64,000 nucleotides of DNA, taken from Pycnopodia helianthoides. Lineage: Eukaryota; Echinodermata; Asteroidea; Forcipulatida; Asteriidae. The notes below the pieces were generated by a model. The model saw nothing but the letters and a program-made list of their open reading frames with translations. It was not told where the DNA came from and ran no database searches. The number at the start of each line of letters is the position of its first letter. The first letter of the stretch is position 1. Made by a program: the position numbers and the translations under genes. Shown here one piece after another: positions 36,401-48,400 of the stretch. Where the stretch lies: positions 13,558,078 to 13,622,077 of the forward strand of contig CM063249.1 in NCBI GenBank assembly GCA_032158295.1, written 5' to 3'.

Positions 36401-39400
36401 GCTCTGTAAAGAAATAGCACTATCTAAGAAATTTAAACTGGATTAAAAATAAACCATGTCTTTGTAGTTAAAGGAACATTACAGAATTGGTTTTTGCTAA
36501 CAAAACAGTTGCTGGCAGTGTAAGCACTTTATGTAATCCACCATAATACATAAACTGACAAACCTGTAGAAGTTTGAGATCGATCGGCCATCTGGGTCAC
36601 GAGAAAATAGTGAAAAACCAATTACAAATTTGCATGAAATCATATAGATTCAACAAATGAATAAAACGCTCACTGAGCAATAAACTCCAATCGGAAAATT
36701 AGTTTATTCATTTCTCATCAAATATGGCATTTCAGACAGAAATATTTCAAGGGATGTTTTCTACTATCATCATCTTTAGACCGTGTAAGTTTTATGTAAA
36801 TCTGTGATCAAAAAGTATATTTCACAAGTTTTTCGCTTACCAATTCTGTAATGTTCCTTTAAGTTCCATTTTGTTCATATCCTCAGGTGAGAAGAGAGCT
36901 AAGGAAGGAGCTAAATACTACATGAATTCCACTAACTCTGAGACTAAGACCATTCTGGAGGAACTATATAGAGACTACAAACCTGCAGTGAGTACAGGGA
37001 AGTTAACCTAATTGATCGCACGTACTCAAGCATTTTTGGTCCACTGTTGGCCTTGACATATGAAGGAAACACCCTCATGCTTATTAATACTAAAATACAT
37101 GAACACAATCTGCGTAGGGCTGCTAACTGTGGAATTCTGCACTTGCAATCGATAGAATGACTAATTTCATTGGAAGCATTTTCCTGGAAGCACAGAATGC
37201 TTTGTAATATCAGCCGCCTATTTCAAGAAACTTTACGCACCTGCGTAAGTCCACTTGCGCAACATTGATTGCGTAAGAAGTGCACCACTGACTCAAGAAA
37301 TCTTGCTCAAGTGGACTTAGGCAGTGAGTCAAGTTTCAGGAAATCGGGTGGACTTAGGCAGTGAGTCAAGTTTCAGGAAATCGGCTGCTGATATTACATA
37401 GGAGCTTTTTAATTGCAGAGAAATAACATAAGGTGAAGAGGCTGATCCACTAAGCCCTGCCCACTGTAAAAATTGGTCTATATTGCCTAACTGGGTAACA
37501 TGCATGACGTGTGCACAACGCACTTATGTCACCACCTTGCAAAGCAGTGCACCACCCCAAATTCTGGCAGTTTGTTTTTCATTTGTAATTGGGTTTTAAC
37601 CAGTTCACTTTGGAGGACACAATATGCAACACGCTGTGGCGGTCTTTATATGGGCAATCAAGTTTTTGTGCATGTTTGGAGTTAGTCATGTCAACATGCA
37701 ACATGTCATGCAACAGGATGGGTGAACTCAGGCATGTGTTTCACAGAGTCTCTGTGGTCATGGATCAGTGGCCCCAGTGAAAAGGATCTGCATATAATGA
37801 AAGGAAAGTCAGTTTCCTCGTGGTTTATTACTTGACATTTAAATTAAAAAAGTCACATCCCTCAAGGTGATCCGTGGCTGCTGCTTCCCAGGTTGTATCG
37901 TAAACTTGGGTGTGATCCCTGGCTACACGGCAGTTAACGGTTGTATAGCTTCTGACTGGCACCCCGAACAAAGATATTGACAAAATAGGGAGACCGCTTA
38001 TATAGGGCTAGATAGCTCAGTTGGTAGAGCGCCGGTACGTTAATCCGGAGGTCGTTGGTTCAAATCCCGCTAGAGTCAATTTTTCTTTGTTCAACCCCAT
38101 ACTATTTGAAATTTACCCAGTCAGTTTCCCTTGTGGTTTATTACTTGACATTTAAATTAAAAAAGTCGCATCCCCTCAAGGTGATCCCATGGCTGCTGCT
38201 TCCCAGGTTGTATCGTAAACTTGGGTGTGATCCCTGGCTACACGGCAGTTAACGGTTGTATGGCTTCTGACTGGCACCCCCGAACAAAGATATTGACAAA
38301 ATAGGGAGACCGCCAATATAGGGCTAGATAGCTCAGTTGGTAGAGCGCCGGTACGTTAATCCGGAGGTCGTTGGTTCAAATCCCGCTCTAGTCAATTTTT
38401 CTTTTTTCAACCCCAATACTATAATGAAAGGATTAACTTTTTAGATGGACTTGTGCCTGATGCCTTTTCACTTACCACCCAAGATTTTTTATAGATGAAT
38501 TATACTGCATTGTCATGAGGCCTGTTATCTCTCTGTGGTATGCTATCTGTTTGAATGGGCATGGGTCAGTGAACGACCGTTATATAATGGCTTTCTAGTG
38601 GTCTGATTTTGCTTCAAAAACCAGACAGTAAAAGAAATACGAGCTAATACATCTGCAATATATCAACCAGAAACATAGGTGTCCACATGGAGTGTCATTG
38701 ACAAAACAAATTGTTAATGGCAAGAATAAAAAGTTGACTTTTTGACTGAAAGTAATCTTGCAAGGGTAACCTTTGGGAATTTTTGACATTAAGACGTGGT
38801 TGTGCTTGGCCAATGCATGGGGAGGGGAGCTTAATGGATTGTGTGCAGTGTTACCTAAATGTCGTCATTATTAAAGGAACATTACAGAATTGGTAAGAAA
38901 AAAACTTGTAAAATATACTTTTTGATCACAGATTTACATAAAACTTACACGGTCTAATGATGATGATAGTAGAAAACATCCCTTGAAATATTTCTGTCTA
39001 AAATGCCATACTTGATGAGAAATGAATAAACTAATTTTCCGATTGGAGTTTATCGCTCAGTGAGCGTTTTATTCATTTGTTGAATCCATATGATTTCATG
39101 CAAATGTGTAATCGGTTTTTCACTATTTTCTCGTGACCCAGATGGCTGATCGATCTCAAACTTTTACAGGTTTGTCAGTTTATGTATATGGTGGATTACA
39201 TAAAGTGCTTACACTGCAAGCAACTGTTTTGCTAGCAAAAACCAATTCTGTAATGTTCCTTTAATAGTATTAATGAAAGAATTTTAGTTTTGGTCATTAT
39301 CTTAAAGTGTTTGTCAATTTTTGTTTTAAAGGAAAAAAAAGCAGATGACAACAAGGGTGCAGACCACCTAAATGCTGTAAGTATTTCTATTGCTCTTTAG

Positions 39401-42400
39401 ATTAAAAATTGTTCTCCTTTACAAGTTTGTTGCAGAATCATTCTCCTTTCACTGATTCTTATTTGTAACCAAAAGAATAAGAGATAGCACAACCAGAATC
39501 CAAAACAGAAACAGTTTTTTTAAAAATCAATTTTATCAAATGAAAGACTCACAATCCCATATCAAATGAAGATTAATAAACTTAAGCGACGATATCATGT
39601 GTCATATTCATTATATGGTATTTTTGTGTTTTTTTTAAACAATATCACATAGTGACCCAAAGGTCAAATTGCCTTACAATATTGAAAACATCAAAATTAT
39701 GTGAAATATAATATGTGTTTCTCTTAATTAATTAACCACTCTTGCACTGTTTATTAATCTTCATTTGATATAGGATTGTGAGTCTTTCATTTGATTAAAT
39801 TGATTAAAAAAAAACTGTTTCTAAATTCTCAAGTGAATCAACATTAACGAACATTGACATAAACAAAATTAGCAATGAACTATAGCACTAACTGTTTTCT
39901 GATAAATGGCTACTGTTGTATGTGCAGGCTCACTACAGCACTGGAATGGTTGCAGCAGGTTTTACCTCTACTGTTATGAGTCCAGAAACAATGCAAAAAG
40001 CAGGTAAGCAGTCATCGGTTTGTCTTTCCTTTGGCACATTAATGTTCATACAATTTTACTGGACTGTAGTTTAAAGGTAGTGTCCATAGATTGGTTTTTG
40101 TCATGTAATGTTTGATTCATTGACAAAGTTATACTGAAAGATACAATTTAAGAAACATGTGAAAGTTTCAGGTGGATGTAGTATCTATTTGCTGAGAAAG
40201 CAGCAAAAACTGTCACAGTATTTTCTTAAAAACATCAAATCCATCCAATTTTAGCATGTTTAGCAGGTAACAGTAGGTGCCAACCGCATCTCTTGCTGCA
40301 GCATTCACAAACAAACTATAACCCTCAGAAATCTGATAAACGATTCATGCATGAATGCTTTCTCAGATTCAAATGTATCTCTGGCGAAAAATTATCCAAA
40401 CCTACATTACTTCAAAGGGAACCTTTATCAAAATAGTTTATACAATCAACAACAGCAGTGCTTCTTACCAAGTAAGTTTTATTTGTCATACATTTTTGGA
40501 GTATTTACCAATCTATGACCTACCTTTAAACCTCAATACATATATCGATACTTACCGCATCTGTAAACATTTTTCATTTAAAATAAAGAAAGTATAGGGA
40601 ACAAAAGCAGTTTAAGTTACTGCGCATAACTTCTTGATTCTTAAACAACATTCCTTAAAGGAACTTTACAGAATTGGTGTTTGCTAACAAAACAGTTGGT
40701 GTCAGTGTAAGCACTTTATGTAATCCACCATATACATAAAATGACAAACCTGTAGAAGTTTGAGATCGATCGGCCATCTGGGTCACAAGAAAATAGTGAA
40801 AAACCGATTACACATTTGCATGAAATCATAGAGATTCAACAAATGAATAAAATGCTCACTGAGCGATAAACTCCAATCAGAAAATTAGTTTATTATCATT
40901 TCTCATCAAATATGGCATTTCATACAGAAATATTTCAAGGGATGTTTTCTGCTATCATCATCATTAGACCGTGTAACTTTTATGTAAATCTGTGATAAAA
41001 AAAGTATATTTTACAAAATTTTTTCTTACAATTCTGTAATTTTCCTTTAAACATTTCATTCTGGGTCTTACTCTTCATTTTGCTTCATATTCTTTTAGCG
41101 ATAATTGATGAGGATGTTATTAGGTATGAGCGTGTGAAGAAAAAAGGCTACGTCGTCTAATGACCAACAAGGGAGTTCTCAATCTGGAACTACACTGTGA
41201 TTTAGTAAGTACTGACAGAATTAGAGAAAAACAGTTGTGCACTCGGTCTTCACTGGTAATGACTGTTACTCCTATTTATTAAAACCTTTTGATGGAACAA
41301 AAACTACAGAATTCCTTGAATTTGTGACTTTTCTTTTCTGTGATATCTTCAAACTGTTCTAATCATGTTCAAGGACCGGATCTGTAGGTTGATCAATCTG
41401 TTTGTGGTACTAAGTCTCTTATTTATGATTCATTATAAATTTTAAGAACCAAACAATGTGTAGGTTTTATGGTTTACAATGATAAGTTTATGTGCAATCC
41501 AACTTAGCAAAAATGACTCACTGTCTGCGCATTAATCGCAAACACTTGTTGACTACTCGACAACTCGCTGAAAATGTGACCAGGTGTCAACCAATCAGAA
41601 TGGATAAACTCTCTAAGGTACTTATTAGTTATAATTAATTTCTACACTGCTATTTATTTCACAGTTTGTTGAAAATTAAGTATATTGCTATCCAGTCTAC
41701 ATAATGATTTCCTATTTATTGTGAAAGGTCCTAGTGTCATAGAAAATGGTAAAACACAACACAAAGTTTTGTGTGCTTTGCCATGTCCTCTATTTTGCAA
41801 CTGCCAAGTTGCATGTATGTGTCATTTCACGTTGTTATTGTTCATATTGAAAGCTTTCCTTCGATTGATTATGCATTTTGGTTCAAATTGACTCGATAAC
41901 ATTTTTATACTTGTTATTTATTGAATTAATCTTGTGTGTAAATTTACTTGCTTTGTTTACTTCAAAATGTGCTAATTGTTATGTATATTTCCTGTGTATT
42001 TCATGATGTACATGTGTATTGGTTGTTTTCAGACCATACAATATGATTAATACTGCATTCATTTATTGCGTTGTTGTTTTGTCTTTGACTGTTTTCAGAT
42101 GCTATTTTTGAATTGCATTATGTTTTAATCCATTTATGATTATAAAAAGTTTAATATACAATGTACTTGTATTTTATTTATTGCTGTTATGTTTTATATT
42201 TGTATCACTGATATTCTTTTATTGCATTCTCCAACACCCATCCCCTTTATAATTCAGCTTCAAGATGACCATATTTTAGGACAATCCGTGGAAACAAATA
42301 ATTTGATGTGGAATTCGTGCATTTTTACTTCCAGGTCAAAAAAACTTGTGAGAACTTCTTAAAATTGGTGCTAAGGGCTACTACAAGGGAACGATATTCC

Positions 42401-45400
42401 ACAGGTCCATCAAAAACTTCATGGTAAGTTTCAAGTTAATTTATCGGGTAATTTTTTTTCAGAAAAGGCCACACGAGTTCAGTAAGTTTTTAGAGTTAGC
42501 TTTTATAGTATTTATTGTCAATGTTTCTATGATAAATCCACCCCATAGCTACAAATCCATGTTTTGTGAAAATCATGTTTAAAGTTGAACTTTTTTTCAA
42601 ACCGCAGGCTCAGAGACTTCTTACCATTTTTTTTCTTTTACATTTTTCAACCAAGATAAAATTGACTTCTTCAATCACGCAGCAGTTGCCAGTTATTTTC
42701 TATGTATGCTACTGTTTTAATGAGTTATTCATTCTTGAAATGTCACAATGTGAAAAACGAAAAAAGGATTCTTGCCATATACATAACAATGCATTTAGGA
42801 TACATAAATTTGACTCCTGAAAACCGTTGCAGTTCGGGTACTGAAACTTGTGGAAGATGTTTGTACTTCATAAAGTTGTTGAGGTTTTGATGCTAGGGGG
42901 ATCAGCACTATTGATACTTCCAAAAGTTTATACTATTAGTTATACATTTACGTTTACAAAACATTCAAGGGAGATTGACTGGGTATAAGTTTAATAATTG
43001 ATTGAGTGAATTAGGGGAAACCTGTAAGAGCAGGACTTGAATCAGTGACCTCTGGGTTGACACACCTGTGCTCTGCTTACTAAATTCTCTGTGTAGCTCA
43101 TCATGAACAGTGGTCTCCCCAAAGTATCAATATCCTCCTGTTGTTATTTTTTTAACAGTTAACTTCTCAGATAATTACTTGTTGTAATCAGTTGAGCAAA
43201 ATTATAATCCTTTTTGACAGTCTTGTTCTCCTTCCAATCTTTGTTTTCACTTATACCTCTGTACATAGATTCAAGGCGGCGATCCACTAGGGACTGGGAA
43301 AGGTATGTCTCAATACTTACTAAAAACTACTCATTACTGCATGAAGGTGTGAATCTATGTTTACGAAGAATTTGACCATTTTAAAATTGTGGAAAGATTT
43401 ATAGCATTCACTGAGCTTTTAAAAGACACCTTTTCTCAATTATTTATTTATCTTCTAACAGGTGGTGAGTCTGCGTGGGATGGCCCAATCAAGGATGAGT
43501 TTAAGCTGGGCCTCTCTCACACAGGCCGGGGTATTCTAAGCATGGCCAACTCGGGTCCAGACACCAACAAATCACAATTGTAAGTATGCACTTCAGGTTA
43601 ACCCAGATGGGTAAACACTGTGTTTGTCATTGTGAACCCATAAAGGCATCACTTGATGTACACCTGTTCCCAGGTACATTTGTGGTATACCTGGTTTGTT
43701 CACACAACCTTATAGATGCAGATTGGCTGGTACCCGTTATTATTATCATCCTTTGTTCTTTTTTTGGTTGACTTAAACAATGCCCCTATTTACCCATGGA
43801 CGTTTGTGTTACATACACTATGTGGACATTTCATTGTTATCATGTTCATGTGTCAACAAAAAGAGAGTCTTTCTTTTAAAAACCATATCAGTATCCATTA
43901 CGAATTGTTTGGAGGTGTTTTTTGCTCTGACAATTCCTTAAACAATCTTCTTCATTATGCGACCTTGTATGAGAAAATAATGCTTCTTCAATATAGATGA
44001 GACTTTATAAGTTGTGGAAACATTGTGTGGGCGTGTGGAACTCTACATAATTTCTCTAGACCATTTTGTAGACGTCTTTTGTTCATAGTTCAACACTTGA
44101 TATGTAAAGCTTGGTCATGAAGGTGGACCAAACCAAACAAGGTGTGCTGTTGATTTGTCATTTAAATTTGTGTATCACATTAAATTGTATCACACTTAAC
44201 TGTATACAGATTACTGATGACACAAAATTTTAATTGCATTTCATGCTGGTCATTCAGCTTTTCATGTATGATTTCATTTGTTTATTGATTTCATGCACTT
44301 CATATTTATTTGTGTATTTATGCTTTGTAGTATATCTTCTTTTTACTTCTATGAAGTGTTTTGCAGCTACTTGTTTTAAATTATGTCAACTGAACAACAT
44401 GTGAAATGTTTAGCGTGTTTTAACACCCTAGTGTATAGAAAATGAGGGGTTATCGTAACATAGGGCTGTCAGAACATAGAGCAGTCACTGCTTTGTTTAC
44501 TATACGTTAACTTACCTGTATGTTTAGTTCATGTTTTAAAATATTTACTAATCTCTAATGCATCTTTCAAAACTGTTTTGAGAACTGAAGAGATTCTATA
44601 CTTTTGTTCACTTACAACATTCTCCACTTAGTTTCATCACTTACAGATCCTGCAAGCATCTAGATAAAAAGCACACCATCTTTGGCAGGTGGGTAAATGT
44701 TCTTAGCAATGGAAGGTAACAAAATAAATTATTTTTCCGAAATATATTGCAGTAGTCACTGCTCATAAGAGGAATTATTAGTTTACTTTATTTCCTAATC
44801 AAAGCACGTTTTTCAACACAGTTACATGTAAAGTATTTCAAATAGAAACATGACAGATGATGTACATGAAAAAATAACAAAGCAAAGCACAAATATGTTT
44901 AGGGGGTTAACAAAAAGCTGTGCTTCTTAAGTGCAACCCTCCCTCCCTTTGTAAAGATTCTCTTGTTCTGAGGGTTGTTCAACTGTGAATCAAAATATAG
45001 AACTAAAACTACAGATAATGTAATCCTAATAACAATAAACGATAAACTTAGTTAACAAGGAATGAAGAAAATAACAAGCAATGTCCACAGTGAGGGCATA
45101 GCTGGCTGTATTACCTTTTGCAGATTTCAGAAAAGCATCTAGATTGCATACAAGTTCATTTTACCATTTGAGAAAATAAAAGTTTAAAACCTGTATTAAA
45201 TGTACTTACAATTTTTGTTTTGCATCTGCTTCTCTGGAGTCTGTCAATGATTCAGCCAGAATATTGGAATGGGTTCTGCACAGCAAGGGTGCATCTTATA
45301 AAGCTTCCAAACACAAAAATGGACACAAGCTGGAACACACAAAACTGCTTAGCAGAAACAGGTTACCTGCCAAAACAGTTTGCTATGTGCATGACTGGTT

Positions 45401-48400
45401 CCCCACACATATCTGCTTAGCAAAATATGAAGTTATGTTTTTTCTGCTTTAAAACACCTTGACAGTTGAGCCTGAGACTTTTGAATTCAATAGGTTACCC
45501 TGAGCAAAAGGAAGTGCCTCATTTCCATCTTATAAATCAAGACGTGCCTATCCTGAAGGCTTTTTCCCTCCCGGTGTATTCACTCCAAAGGTATTGGCAT
45601 TGATCAGAGACTTCGCATGTCAGAAATCCAGGCCTTTGATTTTTCAGAACTTGTTATTGCAAAGGAAAAAAAAGACTTTGCCCATGATATTAAAAACACC
45701 TGTGTATGTGCTGTTTTTTCCTAATGACCCCAAATCCTCTAAATCCTATTCAGGAAGTTGTTTGAACTTTGTAGGGTATAGTAGTGCAGGGTCAAAGCTT
45801 ATCAGTGTGCTTGGCATACCAATTAATCAGAGTCCTCAGAGTGGAGTATTTTGGAGGATTCAGGATGGTATCTAGCCAAAAGCACTGGAGAGTCTAGGGT
45901 TAAGAGAATCTTGAGGATACTTTGAAATGAAACTCCTTGGTAAAGTTCCAGGACTTTCATCTCTAGACAAAAACTAAAGCTAAGGCTTTTTGGAGAATTC
46001 CATCCACAAACATACGCTCTATGCTCTAATAAGTAATTATATTTCACCTTTTTTCGGTTTGTGTACGTTTGTCTACCCAAGGACACTGGGGACTTTAGCC
46101 ATTAAGGGATCCAGGTTGTGTGACAGAAAGAAGGATGTTCTCATCACTATTAAAGAGAGAAACAAAAATGGGAGGACATGGAGAAGTCCTTGATTTACTG
46201 GGAGTACATGTACTTGTAGTGACATTTAAGTTGAAGACTTGTAACAAAAGGGACAATTGGGTCATGGTTGATATCACAAAGGAAAACAATTGGGGTCCAC
46301 GTTTGTCAGGACAAAGAGTTGAACAGAGAAGGGTCAACGATTACGTGTGTGTTTTGGAAAGAATTCACACCAGAGTTTTCTTTCCCCCATGTATAGGTTG
46401 GTAGGGGGAATGGATACACTGGCTAACATGGAGAGGGTGGAGACGGACAAGAAGGACCGACCCAAGGAGGTCATTACTATTGAAGATGCTGTCATCTTTG
46501 TTAATCCATTTGATGAAGTTGACGAAGAGGTACAGTGTTCTCCCTTAACATTGGTCTGGTGGCCAAAATGCTAGCTAAAACACCCTTGTAAAAAAGATTA
46601 AAAGACCAGGAGCCCGCCTGCCTAGTTCAATGTTTTTCAAACCTCAAACTTAACAACTGCCTGTGCATACCTTTAAATTAAAATTTAATAATAATGACAA
46701 CTTTGAAAGGAAACGTTACGACATAAAGGACCGGTCAAATAACTGAGAGGCTATCAAACTGGTCCCACTGGCTGGTCGTTGAAAACATTTAGGGCAAACT
46801 CTGAAATACTTGCTGATGGTTTGCTTATTCTTATATGTTTCTTGATATAGTCATAATATTCTGTTTGTTTAAATGAGATTTTATGATCTCGTTTTGCCCT
46901 CAAAGAGTTATGCAAATCAAGATTTTGTTAGTTTGTTTGCTTGTTGTGACTGCCTTTATACAAATGTTAAAAATTAACCCAATCTCACCCAGTGTTACTT
47001 GCACAACGGTTTACTTTGTACATACAGCTTGGTCCATCAAACATGATATATGTATAGTGCAACCATGTTGTTGCCTTATGCATGAAACCTATGAATAATA
47101 TTTGTGAGTCTAACTTTTCTTCCTTTTTGTCTCTTTTGAATGACTGTATTTTTTGCTTTGTATTTTCAAAGCAAGCTGTTTTTAACCCTATCTTACCCAG
47201 TGTTACTTGCACAATGGTATACTTTGTACATACAGCTTGGTCCATCAAACATGATATATGTATAGTGCAACCATGTTGTTACCTTATGCATGAAACCTAT
47301 GAATAATATTTGTGAGCCTAACTGTTCTTCCCTTTTGTCTCCATTGAATGCCTATATTTTTTGCCTTGTATTTTCAAAGCAAGCTGTTTTTGAAATGTTG
47401 TAACTTTTCTTGAAAAATGTGTCTATTGAGTTGTTAATTTAACATTGTTTTTCACTTCTGATTTTTTTCTTGTATAGTAATATGGCTGTGAATTTTCTCT
47501 CTGTATTTTCCATACTTTTGCTTTGTAATTTTGTTGCATGTCTTTGTAATAGATTTTATTCAACCAACAATAATTGATTTATGTAATAATTAAAAAAATA
47601 TTTAAATAAGTAAATAATTATGTAAATAAATGAATAGGATTTACAGATAGTAGTTCAGAGTATAGTAATCTTTACACATATTTAAGGTCAACAACATATC
47701 TAATAAGATTTTGCTATATTTAATTATCCAAAATAAAGCTTGCAAGTGAACGGAGGAAAAAGCAAGAAGAAATGGACTCCAAGAGAGACAACCAGCCAAC
47801 AAAGATTGCTGGCGTATTACCAAGCTCTGAAGAAAAACCAGCAACATACAGACGAGGTGTTGGCAAGTACATCCCCTCAACAGCTACGTCACCTAGCCAA
47901 GAACAAAGGTACGAAAGAAGAAACACAATTCAGAAACAATCCTTTCAGCCTTCGGTATTTGCCTTCTTTCATTCATTCAAAGAGGTAATTTACTGGAACT
48001 ACAATTTCGCACAGTTCCTAAGCTATGCTAACATACTTTTTATTTTACTTGGTTGGTTTTACCAAAAGCCCTTTTCGACACCAGGGCACGGACTTAGGTG
48101 CCACCAGTTATTTAGAAAACGTGCACTTTCCTTACAGGGCTTCTTTCAATCAGGCGCACAGAGCCCAAGTTGAAGCCCAAGCCATAGTTTCGAAAAGGGC
48201 CATACTCTGACATGTGATAAGCACTACACTATATACTCAGTGCTGTTTGAAACCTGTGGATTTTTTTCCAATTAGGCTACTCAAATGGGATTCGAACCCA
48301 AATCTCCACATTAAGATCGAACTGGCCTCTTAAAGGATCAAACTGGCCTCTCATTACCACGCACAAATATTTTTCCTGTAGGACTTGTGAAACACCTAAT

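Larger units (their letters stand above)
37807..38423 (+). repeat. Tandem duplication of a unit of about 300 bp, each with a tRNA-like module
   Basis: Copy 1 runs from 37807 to about 38105, copy 2 from 38120 to about 38423. The copies are nearly identical. The first is shorter at several short runs of C (CATCCCTC against CATCCCCTC; CACCCCGA against CACCCCCGA). In a PPIL2 intron. Confidence 0.85.

Noticed and set aside
38322..38393. Functional tRNA-Asn gene
   Set aside because: C instead of U at position 33, mismatched T-stem, sibling copies and a common downstream tail favour a tRNA-derived repeat.
37807..38423. CRISPR-like or satellite array
   Set aside because: Only two copies of about 300 bp in an animal intron; a simple tandem duplication.
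39507..39822. microRNA precursor
   Set aside because: Arms of about 75 bases separated by 165 bases are too long and far apart; they fit a foldback element better.
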